From positions 2,914,001 to 2,978,000 of the forward strand of contig OZ245761.1 in assembly GCA_965227535.1 (NCBI GenBank): DNA of 64,000 nt. The letters run 5' to 3'. This DNA is from SZUA-430 sp965227535. Its GTDB lineage: Bacteria; Pseudomonadota; Alphaproteobacteria; Micropepsales; Micropepsaceae. The translations under genes and the position numbers were made by a program. This document shows, in pieces, positions 8,975 through 18,214 of the stretch (position 1 is its first letter; the number at the start of each line of letters is the position of its first letter). The notes beneath the pieces are model-generated. The model had not been told where the DNA came from and made no database searches. It saw nothing but the letters and a program-made list of their open reading frames with translations.

Positions 8975-9367
8975 GTCGCCTTCAAAACGTCTGCGGCGGC
9001 GTCTGACGGTGACCGGCACAAGAGCAAAAAGCTCATCTCTTCCTAAGTAGTGCCCCCATCCCCTTTAGCAATCGTAAACCACTCTGAACCCGCTTACCGC
9101 AACGGATTTCGCATGAAGGTGATTTGCGTCTGAACAAGTGTACAACTTCGAGGATGGCATCCTAGTCCATTCTTCGCAGCGCAGCATCTACGCTGTTGCG
9201 CCGTGATCGTTTCGCCGCATACCGGGCCGCAATCCCGCCGCATTCCGGGCCGCTTTGCGCCACAGCAAGCGATTTATTCTCCCATGGTTTGCAGGGCAGC
9301 GCGTCGACATGAACGAAGCGCACCCCGCCCGCGCGACACCCCGCACCCCCAAGGGAGAGAATGTCCT
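8975..9367. other. Intergenic region between divergent prkA operon and VWA gene
   Basis: No credible gene is seen in these roughly 390 bases. The region must hold promoters for both neighbours. A short hairpin GAGC-aaaaa-GCTC lies near 9022-9034, and the plus-strand gene has a ribosome site GGGAGAG at 9353-9359. No recognisable sigma-factor or operator motif could be supported by eye. Confidence 0.4.
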
Positions 9368-10972
9368 ATGTCCAATCCAAGTTCGTATTATTTGGGCCAC
9401 GTCTTTCGACGTTCGGCTACTAGCGTTTTGTGCAGCCTGGCGTTGCTCAGCAGCGCGGCAATTTTTCCTGCCTATGCGGCAGACCCGATCCGCGGCCAAG
9501 TTCAGCTTGACCAGCCGACCGTGCTGGCCGGCGGCAAGACGGTGGTCTACGCCGTCGTGACCTTCGAGGGCATCGACATCGACCCCGGCCCCACTAAAGA
9601 ACGGCCGCCCCTCAACGTTTCCTTGGTTCTGGACCGCTCCGGCTCGATGTCGGACGAGGGCAAGATCGATTACCTCAAGCGCGCCTCAAAGCTCGCCGTC
9701 GACCGCCTCGGCACAAAGGACACCCTCTCCGTCGTCGAATACGACGACCAAATCACGGTCATGTGGCCGGCCAAGCGCGTCGCCAACCTGTCGGAGGTCA
9801 AGGCGATGATCGACGGCCTCGACCCGCGCGGCTCGACCAACCTGACCGGCGGCATGATGCGCGGCGTCGACGAAGCCAAAGAAGCGCTGGACGGCCCCGC
9901 CTCGAAATCGGGCACCATCACACGCGTGATTCTCATGTCGGACGGCCTGGCCAACGCCGGCATCACCGACCCCGGCGAAATCAGCCGCCTCGTCCGCGGC
10001 GCCAAGAAGGAAGGCATCCGCATTTCGGCCATGGGTCTCGGCCGCGATTACGATGAAGACCTGATGCAGGCGATCGCCGAAAACGGCGGCGGGCGTTACT
10101 ATTACATCCAACACCCGACCCAGATGGCCCGCGTCTTCCAGGAAGAAATGGGCTCGCTGTTCGAGACCTGCGCCCGCGACGTCGAGATCGACTTCAGCGG
10201 CAAGGCCATCGTCCGCAAGGTCGAAGTCGTCGGCTACGACGACGCCGCCGGCACGAACACCGCCCACCGCTCCCTCGAAGACGTATTCGAAGGCGAAAAG
10301 CGCTCCGTCCTCCTGCGCCTGGAAATCGACGCGCCGTCGTCCGGCCGCGTCGACCTGGGCGAAGTGCAGCTGAAATACAAAACCGCGAAGTCCGGCGAAG
10401 CCAAATCGTTCAGCCAGGCCCTCGCCGTCGACGTATCGTCCGACCGCGCCGCGGTCGACCGCGCCCGCAACAAGGAAGCGGCCGCCGAAGCCACCTTGGC
10501 CGAAAGCGACCGCGTCCAGAAGGAGCAAGTGAAGCTTTACCAAAGCGGAAAGCGCGACGAGGCGCAGAAGAACATGTCCTCGCTGGTGAAGGATCTTGAA
10601 GCCAAAAACCAGTCGCTGAACGACGAACGCGTCCGCCGCAAGATTGAAGCGATCAACGTCGAAAACCGCCAGATGAACGAAGCGGCGGCGTCCCCGACGG
10701 CGCAGAAAGATTACCTGAAGGCGTCGAAGCAGCGCCTGTATCAGGCCAAATCTGGCAAGCGCGGCGGCTTCTCGCTGCAAAAGGGCGACAAGGGCCTCGA
10801 AGTCGAACGCCTGCAGGAAGCGCTGAAAAAGTCCGGCGCCTACAAGGGCCCGATCGACGGCGTTTACGACGACGACGTCAAAGAAGCCGTCGAAACATAC
10901 CAGAAGTCGAAGAGCATCTCGGCCGACGGCGTCGCCGGCGCGTCGACGATGGACAGCATGGGTTTGTACTGA
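9368..10972 (+). CDS. Secreted VWA-domain protein with C-terminal peptidoglycan-binding domain
   Basis: A 534-residue protein starting at ATG 9368, eight bases after the ribosome site GGGAGAG. The frame runs open further 5', but that stretch has no signal sequence or ribosome site. A Sec signal ends near PAYAADP (about residue 38). A VWA domain follows with an intact metal site DRSGSMS at 89-95. A charged, probably helical segment (about 360-460) rich in Glu, Lys and Gln leads to a peptidoglycan_binding_1 domain at about 470-534 (LQKGDKGLEVERLQEALKKSG). It probably tethers a periplasmic adhesion or scaffold module to the cell wall. Partners are unknown. Confidence 0.88.
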   Translation: MSNPSSYYLGHVFRRSATSVLCSLALLSSAAIFPAYAADPIRGQVQLDQPTVLAGGKTVVYAVVTFEGIDIDPGPTKERPPLNVSLVLDRSGSMSDEGKIDYLKRASKLAVDRLGTKDTLSVVEYDDQITVMWPAKRVANLSEVKAMIDGLDPRGSTNLTGGMMRGVDEAKEALDGPASKSGTITRVILMSDGLANAGITDPGEISRLVRGAKKEGIRISAMGLGRDYDEDLMQAIAENGGGRYYYIQHPTQMARVFQEEMGSLFETCARDVEIDFSGKAIVRKVEVVGYDDAAGTNTAHRSLEDVFEGEKRSVLLRLEIDAPSSGRVDLGEVQLKYKTAKSGEAKSFSQALAVDVSSDRAAVDRARNKEAAAEATLAESDRVQKEQVKLYQSGKRDEAQKNMSSLVKDLEAKNQSLNDERVRRKIEAINVENRQMNEAAASPTAQKDYLKASKQRLYQAKSGKRGGFSLQKGDKGLEVERLQEALKKSGAYKGPIDGVYDDDVKEAVETYQKSKSISADGVAGASTMDSMGLY

Positions 10973-11084
10973 ACCAAGGCCGCGCGGCGGTTCACCAGGC
11001 CGTCGCGCAATTCTGTTGAACTGTGACGCGATGGGTGAAATGCTTCACCTATCGCGTTCCTGTTCTTAGGCAGGGGTTGGCGTC

Positions 11085-11669
11085 GTGGACGAGAGCATTC
11101 GCATAGGAATCCGCATGGCACGGCCCACCGACGCGGCCGGCATTGCCTCCGTCTACGTCGACTCCTGGCGCGATACTTACGCGGGCGTCTTGCCCGATGC
11201 GGGCCTCCTTCGGATGTCGAAGGCCGACCACACCGCCAGCTGGCAACGCAACATCAAAGCTTCGAACCTGCGCAACCCGGTCCTCGTCGCGTCAGACGAA
11301 AAATCGAACGTATTCGGTTTCGCAAGCGCCGGTCCCTCGCGCGACAAAACCCTGCCGTTTGAAGGCGAGGTCTACACGCTCTACGTCGCCCCCGGCTGGA
11401 CCGGCCAAGGCCTTGGCGCCGCGATGCTGTCGTCGATGTTCCGCATTTTCTCGAAGGCCAACTGCCGCGGGATGGTCATCTGGGCGCTGGGCGAAAATCC
11501 CTCGCGCTTCTTCTACGAAGCCATGGGCGGTCACATCGTCGCCGAACGCGAGCACGCCGTCTGGGGCAAGACGATGCGCGAAGTCGGCTACGGCTGGCGC
11601 GCCCTCGACATCGGCAAACCCCCACAACGCGTCGGCCGCAACGCCGAACCCGAACCACCGCTCGGCTAG
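11085..11669 (+). CDS. GNAT family N-acetyltransferase
   Basis: A 194-residue GNAT fold. RMARPTDAAGIASVY opens the domain, and the acetyl-CoA loop is visible as VAPGWTGQGLGAAMLSS (Q/RxxGxG/A type) near residues 104-120, followed by ALGENPSRFFYEAMGG, the usual end of the fold. A GTG start at 11085 follows AGGCAGGGG. An ATG at 11115 would shorten it by ten residues. The substrate is unknown. It is monocistronic: a palindromic repeat lies just downstream and the VWA gene ends about 110 bp upstream. Confidence 0.85.
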   Translation: MDESIRIGIRMARPTDAAGIASVYVDSWRDTYAGVLPDAGLLRMSKADHTASWQRNIKASNLRNPVLVASDEKSNVFGFASAGPSRDKTLPFEGEVYTLYVAPGWTGQGLGAAMLSSMFRIFSKANCRGMVIWALGENPSRFFYEAMGGHIVAEREHAVWGKTMREVGYGWRALDIGKPPQRVGRNAEPEPPLG

Positions 11670-11687
11670 AGCACATTGTTCGCCAAT

Positions 11688-11842
11688 CGTCATGGCCGGG
11701 CTTGACCCGGCCACCCAGTGCGCGCACGTCCGTGCACGCTGGAAACGCGACGGCGTCATCAATTGAATCGCGATGTCTAGAGAGTTTAAAGGCCGCGCAG
11801 ACGCGCGGCCACTAGGTGGCCGGGTCAAGCCCGGCCATGACG
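11688..11842. repeat. Intergenic inverted repeat (33-bp arms)
   Basis: The 33-base arms at 11688-11720 and 11810-11842 are inverted copies that differ at one position. The arm core is CATGGCCGGGCTTGACCCGG, which is itself partly palindromic. The 89-base centre contains a second palindrome at 11791-11810 (GGCCGCGCAG then ACGCGCGGCC). This has the form of an extragenic palindromic (REP/MITE-like) element between convergent genes. Confidence 0.75.
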
Positions 11843-11906
11843 GCCGAGGGAGCGCAAGCGCAATACTGCAAGCAGCTTCGTGAACCTTCGTGTTCTTTGA
11901 GGCTTT

Positions 11907-11922
11907 GTGGTGAAGCTGAGTC
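11907..11922 (-). repeat. Dispersed repeat end motif, degenerate copy
   Basis: GTGGTGAAGCTGAGTC matches 15 of 16 bases of the terminal motif of the large inverted repeat near 60.4-60.8 kb. It lies 17 bases from the 3' end of the sixA-like gene. Confidence 0.5.
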
Positions 11923-11939
11923 GCCGAGGCAGCGGCGCC

Positions 11940-12467
11940 TCAAGCAAGATCCTTCGGCCGCATGAAATCCTTCAGCGCGCCACCGCCCGCGCGCACGTCA
12001 CGCCATGCCTTCGCCGGCGACTGAATGACGGCAAGCGCACACGTCGAGAACTTCTCGCGCATCCGTCCGTGAACTTTCTCTTCCGCCGCATCCTTCGGCG
12101 AAGCGCTGAGTTCAATGGCAAACTGCGCTATCCCGGGATTATGCCCGATGAACATGACCGCCTTGACGGCGTCGTCCAGCGACCGCAGCCGCTGCATCAG
12201 ATGCCGAGGCTCGGCGAGATAGAGCCCCTCCTCGAATTCGACGGTCACCTCGCGCCCTAGATCGCCTTTGACGAGCTCGAACGTCTCCATCGTCCGCCGC
12301 GCCGTCGAGCACAACACCAGGTCAGGCTTGTACCGTTTGGCCTTGATATAGGCCCCCATCAGCGGCGCCGCCTCGCGCCCACGCTCGTTCAACCGCCGGT
12401 CGTGATCGCCGAGCGCAGCGTCGTCCCAATCCGACTTCGCGTGGCGCAGCAGATAAATCGTTTTCAT
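11940..12467 (-). CDS. SixA-like histidine phosphatase family protein
   Basis: A 175-residue histidine-phosphatase-fold protein starting MKTIYLLRHAKSDW, where RHA is the phosphate-accepting histidine motif. GHNPG at about residue 110 supplies the second catalytic His. Length and the RHAKS motif fit the SixA/phosphohistidine phosphatase branch. SixA in Escherichia coli removes phosphate from histidine-phosphorylated carriers, but the target here is unknown. The ATG overlaps the stop of the upstream desaturase-like gene as ATGA (12464-12467), so the two are co-translated. Confidence 0.87.
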   Translation of the reverse strand: MKTIYLLRHAKSDWDDAALGDHDRRLNERGREAAPLMGAYIKAKRYKPDLVLCSTARRTMETFELVKGDLGREVTVEFEEGLYLAEPRHLMQRLRSLDDAVKAVMFIGHNPGIAQFAIELSASPKDAAEEKVHGRMREKFSTCALAVIQSPAKAWRDVRAGGGALKDFMRPKDLA

Positions 12468-13297
12468 CGGGCCGACCCTCGCACAAACGGAAATTGAAGC
12501 AGCCACAAAAACCGCCGCGGCTCATCACCACGATAGGACGCAAGCCCCAACGGCATCGTCACGTGGTCCAACGCCGGCGCCGCCCGATAGGTGGCAAAAA
12601 TGCGGTCCCAAATAGCGAGATTGAAACCGAAATTGGAGTTCGTCTCCACAGGCGCCGTCGAATGATGCACCCGGTGCATATCCGGCGTCACGATCACGCA
12701 GCGCATGATGGAATCGGCCCACCCCGGCAGCCGCAGATTTGAGTGGCTGAACATCGACGTGGCGTTAAGCGCGATCTCGAAAACAAGCACCGCGATCGCC
12801 GGCACCCCAAGCGTGAGGACGATCGCAATCTTCCAAGCTTGGCTGATCAAAATCTCGATCGGATGAAAACGAATGCCGGTCGAAACATCGACCTCCGTGT
12901 CGGCGTGATGCACGCGATGAATACGCCACAACGGCGGCACGAAGTGAAACGCCAAATGTTGCGCGTAAACCGCCAAGTCCAGAATCAAAAACCCGGCAAC
13001 CGCGGCGATGGCCTGGGGCACACCGAGCAAGGGAAACACGCCCCAACCCCGCGCTTCACCGTAAGCGGCGGCAAGCACACTGAGTGCTGGCACGACGAAG
13101 AACGACAACCGAAGCAGGGCGGTGTTCAACACGCTCAGCCCGACGTTGGCGCCCCAGCGCCGGACACGCGCAACCAAAGGAACACGCCGCGGCCAAAGTG
13201 TCTCCAGCGCCGCCAGCACGCCAAATACGCCGACAAAAATCGAGAGACGCAGAAGAGCTTCGCTCTCCGCACCCATATCAGGTCGCAATTCGCGCAT
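12464..13297 (-). CDS. Sterol desaturase/fatty acid hydroxylase family membrane protein
   Basis: A 277-residue integral membrane protein with several hydrophobic segments and the di-iron histidine clusters of the FA_hydroxylase superfamily: QHLAFHFV, then WRIHRVHH, a single H in SHSN, and DMHRVHHS. These ligate two irons for O2-dependent hydroxylation or desaturation of a lipid. The start at 13297 overlaps the end of the terB gene by 20 bases. The alternative ATG at 13276 would remove seven residues and the overlap. It is coupled to the phosphatase gene downstream. The lipid substrate is unknown. Confidence 0.88.
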   Translation of the reverse strand: MRELRPDMGAESEALLRLSIFVGVFGVLAALETLWPRRVPLVARVRRWGANVGLSVLNTALLRLSFFVVPALSVLAAAYGEARGWGVFPLLGVPQAIAAVAGFLILDLAVYAQHLAFHFVPPLWRIHRVHHADTEVDVSTGIRFHPIEILISQAWKIAIVLTLGVPAIAVLVFEIALNATSMFSHSNLRLPGWADSIMRCVIVTPDMHRVHHSTAPVETNSNFGFNLAIWDRIFATYRAAPALDHVTMPLGLASYRGDEPRRFLWLLQFPFVRGSAR

Positions 13298-13703
13298 GCC
13301 GCACGATCGCGGCCTTCTCTAGAGCCGCCGCCGTCAGCCGGTCGATCTCCAGCTCCGACCGCAACACCTGCAAGATCCGGTTCTCTTCCGAGTGAACCGG
13401 CGCATCGGCCAACACCACGTCGAGGGCCAATGCATAAGCCGTCTCGCGCAACGACGGCGACAACGTCTCTTTTACGAGCCCCAACACTGCAGCCAATCCC
13501 TCGCGCTCCTGCAGGATCGCTGCACACTCGCGCGCCACCGGGATGATCTTATCGTCGCTAAAACCGCGGAACGCCGGCAGCGACCGCACCAGATCGCCGA
13601 TCGCGTGCATCTCCGCGTCGCTCATCTCCGCGTCCGCCGCCGAGACGACCACCATCACGTAAATCAATGCCGCATGCGGGTTGAGCGTTGGGTTCTGTGC
13701 CAT
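13278..13703 (-). CDS. TerB family tellurite-resistance-like protein
   Basis: A 141-residue, mostly helical protein starting MAQNPTLNPHAALIYVMVV. It shows the TerB-fold pattern of acidic positions (VSAADAEMSDAEMHAIGDLV and VVLADAPVHSEENRIL) that binds metal in known TerB proteins. No other ter genes are nearby, so a role in tellurite resistance is not implied. Many alphaproteobacteria have such stand-alone TerB proteins of unknown function. It lies 46 bp downstream of the helicase gene on the same strand and overlaps the desaturase-like gene. Confidence 0.83.
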   Translation of the reverse strand: MAQNPTLNPHAALIYVMVVVSAADAEMSDAEMHAIGDLVRSLPAFRGFSDDKIIPVARECAAILQEREGLAAVLGLVKETLSPSLRETAYALALDVVLADAPVHSEENRILQVLRSELEIDRLTAAALEKAAIVRHARIAT

Positions 13704-13749
13704 GCGCCGAAAGTGTCCCTGGGAAATGGGGCGGGGTTGCGGGCGCAAC

Positions 13750-16542
13750 TTATGGGGCCCCGCGCAGGTCGGCAAGGCCGGGCGCGTGCAGAAAGTCCTT
13801 AACGATCGCAATAGCATCCGCGATCCCGATGCGCTCCACCTCGACGCCCGGAGGTAACCCGCTCAGCATCCGCGTCGGCGTGCGCGCATCGAGCAGCACG
13901 AACACGCCGCGATCGGAGGCCCGCCGGATCAACCGCCCGAACCCCTGCGCCAATTTCAACCGTGTCAGCTGATCGTCATACGTCTTGCCGAACGCCACGC
14001 GCCGCGCCTTGTGCAAAATATCCGGCCGCGGCCAAGGCACGCGCTCGAACACCACAAGCCGCAACGACCGCCCCGGCACGTCGACGCCGTCGCGCAACGC
14101 GTCCGTTCCGAGCAAACAGGAATCCTCGTCATCGCGGAAAAGATCGACGAGCGATCCCGTATCCAGCGCATCGACATGCTGCGCATAGAGCGGAATACCG
14201 TTCGCGCTCAACGGCCCGGCAATCGCACGGTAGGTATTCTTCAGCGACCGGATCGACGTGAACAACCCCAGCGCCCCACCGCCGGCCGCCACAAACAGAT
14301 CGCGGAAGGCCGCCGACATCAAATCCTGATCGCGATTCAAATCGCGCACCACAAGCACACGCGTCTGCTTGCTATAATCGAACGGCGACTCGAACGAGGC
14401 CCGAACCGGCGGCGACACAAGATGCGCAGCGCCGGTACGAATCTCAGCCGCCCGCCACCCGTCTCCCGCTTCTTCGCCCTCCGGCCCACGATCGCGCAGC
14501 GTCGCCGACGTGATGAACGCACCATGCGAAGGCTCAAGCACCTCGGTCGCAAACTGCACCGTCGGGTCGATCGCATGGCGATAGAAGCCGATATTCGAGT
14601 CGTGCCCGTCGAACCGCTCGACCCCCAACCAATCGACATGCCCCGTCGGCGGCGCATCACCGACCGCATCCAGCGCCAAAATCCAATTTGGTAATTGCAG
14701 CTTCGCCCGCCGCTCAATCCCGCGCAGCGCCGCTTCCGCGCGCAACCGATGCTGCGCCAACGTCTCCGGCTCCTCGCGCAACAAACGGCGAAGCGACAGC
14801 GCAATCTCGTTCAAAGGCTGCACCAGCGCTTTGAACGCATGCTTCAACTCGTTGGCCGCAACGATAAGCGAATCCGTCGCCGGCAAAACCTCGCACTCAA
14901 GACCGTAAGGCGACGACACATCCTCGGAACGAGCCCGCACCTGCGCGCGAACGGCGCCCAAAAACTTCTCCATCGCCCCGCGCGGCGTCTCGTTCGCCAC
15001 CCGCGACAACCATCCATCGCCCGGCAATCCCAACGCCAATTGCGCAATCTCCTGCAAGCGATCGAGCTCGCGCGGCTCATCCTGCAACACCGGCGTCAAC
15101 CGCTCGACGAGCCCGCGCCCACGCCGCGCACTGCGCCCCTCCGCGCCACGCAGCCAACGCCGCAACTCCGCGCCTTCCCACCCCGTGATGTGAATCGCGA
15201 AGAAACTGTCCGCGGCATCGAAGATGTGATGCCCCTCGTCGAACACATAGCGCAGCGGCGGCGCACTGCGATCCTCGGCATCGGGATCGACGGCCGCCGA
15301 ATGCCGCGCCGCCTCCACCATCGTCAACGCGTGATTGGAAACCACCACGCGGCTCGCCCGCGTCTTGCGCACAATCCGCTCAAGGTAACAGCGGCGATAA
15401 TGCGGACACGCTGCATAAATGCATTCGCCGTGCCGGTCGGTCAGCCCATGCGCAAACCCCGCATGCGGCCAAGCCCAAGCCGGAAAATCCCCGCCCAGCA
15501 GATCCCCGTCCTTCGTCGCCGTCAGCCACCGCGAGACAAGCCCCAGCGCCACGGTCTCGCGCTCGATCAAAACCGGCAACCGGCTCGTCGCCTCCTCCAC
15601 GTTCAGCAGGCACACATAATTCTCGCGCCCCTTGCGCACGGTGACCTTCTCAGCCCGCTCCGCGTCATCCGGATAAACCCGTGCAAGTTCCTGCGCGATC
15701 TGTCGCTGCAAGTTCTTCGTGTAGGTCGAAATCCAAACCGACCCGTCGTTCCGCTCCGCCCACAACGTCGCCGGCGCGAGATACCCGGCGGTCTTGCCCA
15801 GACCCGTCCCCGCCTCGGCAATCACCACCGCAGGCTCACCCTCATGCGCGCGCGGCCGAAACGCCTGCGAAGCCAGCGCCGCATAATCCGACTGCGTCCG
15901 ACGCGTCTCAGCCCCGCTGCCCACGATCGCCGCCAGATGCGCCCGCGCCTCCTCCGGCGAAATCGGCATGCTCCCCGGCTGACCCAGCGGCGGCGCGTCT
16001 TCCCATTCCGGCAACTCGCGCCACACATCCATCCGCGGCGCAGCCCGCGCACGCCCCTCCGGATCCATCCGCTCCAGCAACAACGGCGCCCAAGCCCAAT
16101 GGCTCAACCCCATCGCGGCAGCCACCCGCGCCGCCATCGGCCGCCCCGGCACATTCTCCGCCTCGTTGAGCAACTGCGTCGCCGCATCACGCAACGTCAT
16201 CGCCTGCTCCGGCAAACTCGTCGGCGCGGGCATCTTCAACGCCCGCGCCAGCGCACCGACGCTGGGCGCAATCGGTTGCGCCGGCCGCACGAACGCGAAG
16301 AGTTCCAGCACGTCGAAATGCGACGCCCGCGGTTCCGACCGCGACGCGCGCCCGATCCGCTGTAGCGTCAGCCCCGCATGCGCCACCATGTGCGGCCGCG
16401 CATGAGCCGCCTGCGACGCCTGCTCGGCGCTCAGCTCTTCGAACCGCCCGTCGCCATGCGCGATGACCGCGCGGCGGAACGTCGCGACAAGGACGGGGAT
16501 CGCATCAAGCGCGTGCGAAGTGGTCGATTCCATGGCGCCCAC
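13750..16542 (-). CDS. ATP-dependent DNA helicase, DinG/Rad3-like (XPD family)
   Basis: A 930-residue superfamily 2 helicase. Walker A is seen in AEAGTGLGKTAGYLAP (about 243-258) and the Walker B box as DEGHH. Four cysteines in the intervening region (YVCLLN, then CIYAACPHYRRC) are placed like the 4Fe-4S cluster of XPD/DinG. Later motifs include FTSIRSLKN and the C-terminal QGFGRLIRR. It should unwind DNA 5' to 3' in repair. The N-terminal 230 residues are extra compared with the helicase core. An ATG at 16533 is an equally possible start. It leads a minus-strand run with terB, the desaturase and the phosphatase. Confidence 0.9.
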   Translation of the reverse strand: MGAMESTTSHALDAIPVLVATFRRAVIAHGDGRFEELSAEQASQAAHARPHMVAHAGLTLQRIGRASRSEPRASHFDVLELFAFVRPAQPIAPSVGALARALKMPAPTSLPEQAMTLRDAATQLLNEAENVPGRPMAARVAAAMGLSHWAWAPLLLERMDPEGRARAAPRMDVWRELPEWEDAPPLGQPGSMPISPEEARAHLAAIVGSGAETRRTQSDYAALASQAFRPRAHEGEPAVVIAEAGTGLGKTAGYLAPATLWAERNDGSVWISTYTKNLQRQIAQELARVYPDDAERAEKVTVRKGRENYVCLLNVEEATSRLPVLIERETVALGLVSRWLTATKDGDLLGGDFPAWAWPHAGFAHGLTDRHGECIYAACPHYRRCYLERIVRKTRASRVVVSNHALTMVEAARHSAAVDPDAEDRSAPPLRYVFDEGHHIFDAADSFFAIHITGWEGAELRRWLRGAEGRSARRGRGLVERLTPVLQDEPRELDRLQEIAQLALGLPGDGWLSRVANETPRGAMEKFLGAVRAQVRARSEDVSSPYGLECEVLPATDSLIVAANELKHAFKALVQPLNEIALSLRRLLREEPETLAQHRLRAEAALRGIERRAKLQLPNWILALDAVGDAPPTGHVDWLGVERFDGHDSNIGFYRHAIDPTVQFATEVLEPSHGAFITSATLRDRGPEGEEAGDGWRAAEIRTGAAHLVSPPVRASFESPFDYSKQTRVLVVRDLNRDQDLMSAAFRDLFVAAGGGALGLFTSIRSLKNTYRAIAGPLSANGIPLYAQHVDALDTGSLVDLFRDDEDSCLLGTDALRDGVDVPGRSLRLVVFERVPWPRPDILHKARRVAFGKTYDDQLTRLKLAQGFGRLIRRASDRGVFVLLDARTPTRMLSGLPPGVEVERIGIADAIAIVKDFLHAPGLADLRGAP

Positions 16543-16591
16543 TATGCCGCGCCGTTGACGCTGAACCTAGCTGCCCATAAGGCTTGCCCAC

Positions 16592-18181
16592 ATGACGACC
16601 CGCCGAGACCTCGCCATGGCCGCCAAGGCCTGGCCCTTCGAAGAAGCGCGCAAACTGCTCGACCGCGTAAACCGCGACGAAGCAAAAGGCGCGACGAAAC
16701 CCTACGTCCTCTTCGAAACCGGCTACGGCCCCTCCGGCCTGCCGCATATCGGCACCTTCGGCGAAGTCGCACGCACCAGCTGGGTCCGCCGCGCCTTCGC
16801 GGAACTGTCGGACAAGCCGACGCGCCTCTTCGCCTTCTCCGACGACATGGACGGCATGCGCAAGGTGCCTGACAACGTGCCCAACCACGAGAAGCTGCGC
16901 GAATTCATCGGCATGCCGCTCACCAAAGTGCCGGACCCCTTCGGCACGCACGAAAGCTTCGGCGCCCACAACAACGCGCGCTTGCGCAGCTTCCTGGACT
17001 CGTTCGGCTTCCAATACGAATTCCTGAGTTCGACCGAATGTTACGCCTCGGGCCGCTTCGACCCGACGCTGCTCAAAATCCTCGCCGAATACGACCGCGT
17101 GATGGACATCATGCTCCCCACGCTCGGCGAAGAACGTCAGCAGACCTACTCGGCTTTCCTGCCGATCTGCGTCCGCACCGGCCACGTGCTGCAAGTTCCC
17201 ATCATCGCGCGCAACGTCGAAAAGGGCACGATCACCTATCGCGACACCGACGGCTTCACCGCCGAAGTGCCTGTCACCGGCGGCCACGTAAAGCTGCAAT
17301 GGAAAGTAGATTGGGCCATGCGCTGGATGGCGCTCGGCGTCGATTACGAAATGTCCGGCAAGGACCTGATCCCGTCCGTCGAACTGTCGACCAAAATCTG
17401 CCGCGCGCTGAACGTGCCGCCGCCGGAAACCTACACCTACGAACTCTTCCTCGACGACAAGGGTCAGAAGATTTCGAAGACCAAGGGCAACGGCATCGCG
17501 GTCGAGCAATGGCTCACCTACTCCGCGCCCGAGAGCCTTGCGCTCTTCATGTACCAAAAGCCCAAGACCGCAAAGCGCCTCTACTTCGACATCATCCCGA
17601 AGGAGGTCGACGACTACGTCACGCACCTCGACAAGTATCAGACGCAAAACGAGAGCGAGCGTCTCGAGAACCCCGTCTGGCACATCCACGCGGGCAACCC
17701 GCCGCAAGAAGCTTGGCCGGTCAGCTTCGCGCTCCTCCTCAACCTCGTTTCCGCCTCGAACGCGTCGACGCCGGACGTGCTCTGGGGCTTCATCCGCGCC
17801 TACGCCCCGCAAGCCAACCCAAAGGACAACCCCGCGCTCGATCGCCTGGTCGGCTACGCCATCCGCTACTACCAAGACTTCGTGCTGCCAAAGAAGAAGT
17901 ACCGCGCCCCGACCGACAAAGAACGCTTAGCCCTCGAAGAACTGGCCACGGCCTTCGACGCCCTCGGCAACACGACCGACGGCACAGCCGTACAAAACGT
18001 CGTGTACGAGATCGGCAAGAAGCACACGTTCGAACCCCTGCGCGACTGGTTCAAGGCCCTCTACGAAGTCCTGTTCGGCCAAGAACAAGGCCCCCGCTTC
18101 GGCTCCTTCGCCGCCCTCTACGGTGTGACGAACACCGCTAATCTCATCCGCGAAGGCCTCGCCGGCAAATTTCTCGCCTGA
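16592..18181 (+). CDS. lysK: Lysyl-tRNA synthetase, class I
   Basis: A 529-residue class I lysyl-tRNA synthetase. The HIGH-type signature appears as PSGLPHIGTFGEV (about residues 48-60) and the KMSKS-type loop as KISKTKG. These are Rossmann-fold class I motifs, quite unlike the class II LysS of enterobacteria. Alphaproteobacteria commonly carry this archaeal-type enzyme instead of class II. A second possible start is ATG 16616 (MAAKAWPF). It is divergent from the helicase gene across about 50 bp. No other lysyl-tRNA synthetase is in the window. Confidence 0.96.
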   Translation: MTTRRDLAMAAKAWPFEEARKLLDRVNRDEAKGATKPYVLFETGYGPSGLPHIGTFGEVARTSWVRRAFAELSDKPTRLFAFSDDMDGMRKVPDNVPNHEKLREFIGMPLTKVPDPFGTHESFGAHNNARLRSFLDSFGFQYEFLSSTECYASGRFDPTLLKILAEYDRVMDIMLPTLGEERQQTYSAFLPICVRTGHVLQVPIIARNVEKGTITYRDTDGFTAEVPVTGGHVKLQWKVDWAMRWMALGVDYEMSGKDLIPSVELSTKICRALNVPPPETYTYELFLDDKGQKISKTKGNGIAVEQWLTYSAPESLALFMYQKPKTAKRLYFDIIPKEVDDYVTHLDKYQTQNESERLENPVWHIHAGNPPQEAWPVSFALLLNLVSASNASTPDVLWGFIRAYAPQANPKDNPALDRLVGYAIRYYQDFVLPKKKYRAPTDKERLALEELATAFDALGNTTDGTAVQNVVYEIGKKHTFEPLRDWFKALYEVLFGQEQGPRFGSFAALYGVTNTANLIREGLAGKFLA

Positions 18182-18214
18182 CGCGCCAAGCGCTAAAGGC
18201 GTAGACTTTCCGCC

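Noticed and set aside
14695..16365. 556-codon open frame on the plus strand
   Set aside because: It is antisense to the DinG-like helicase and almost all Arg, Pro and His. It is a G+C artefact.
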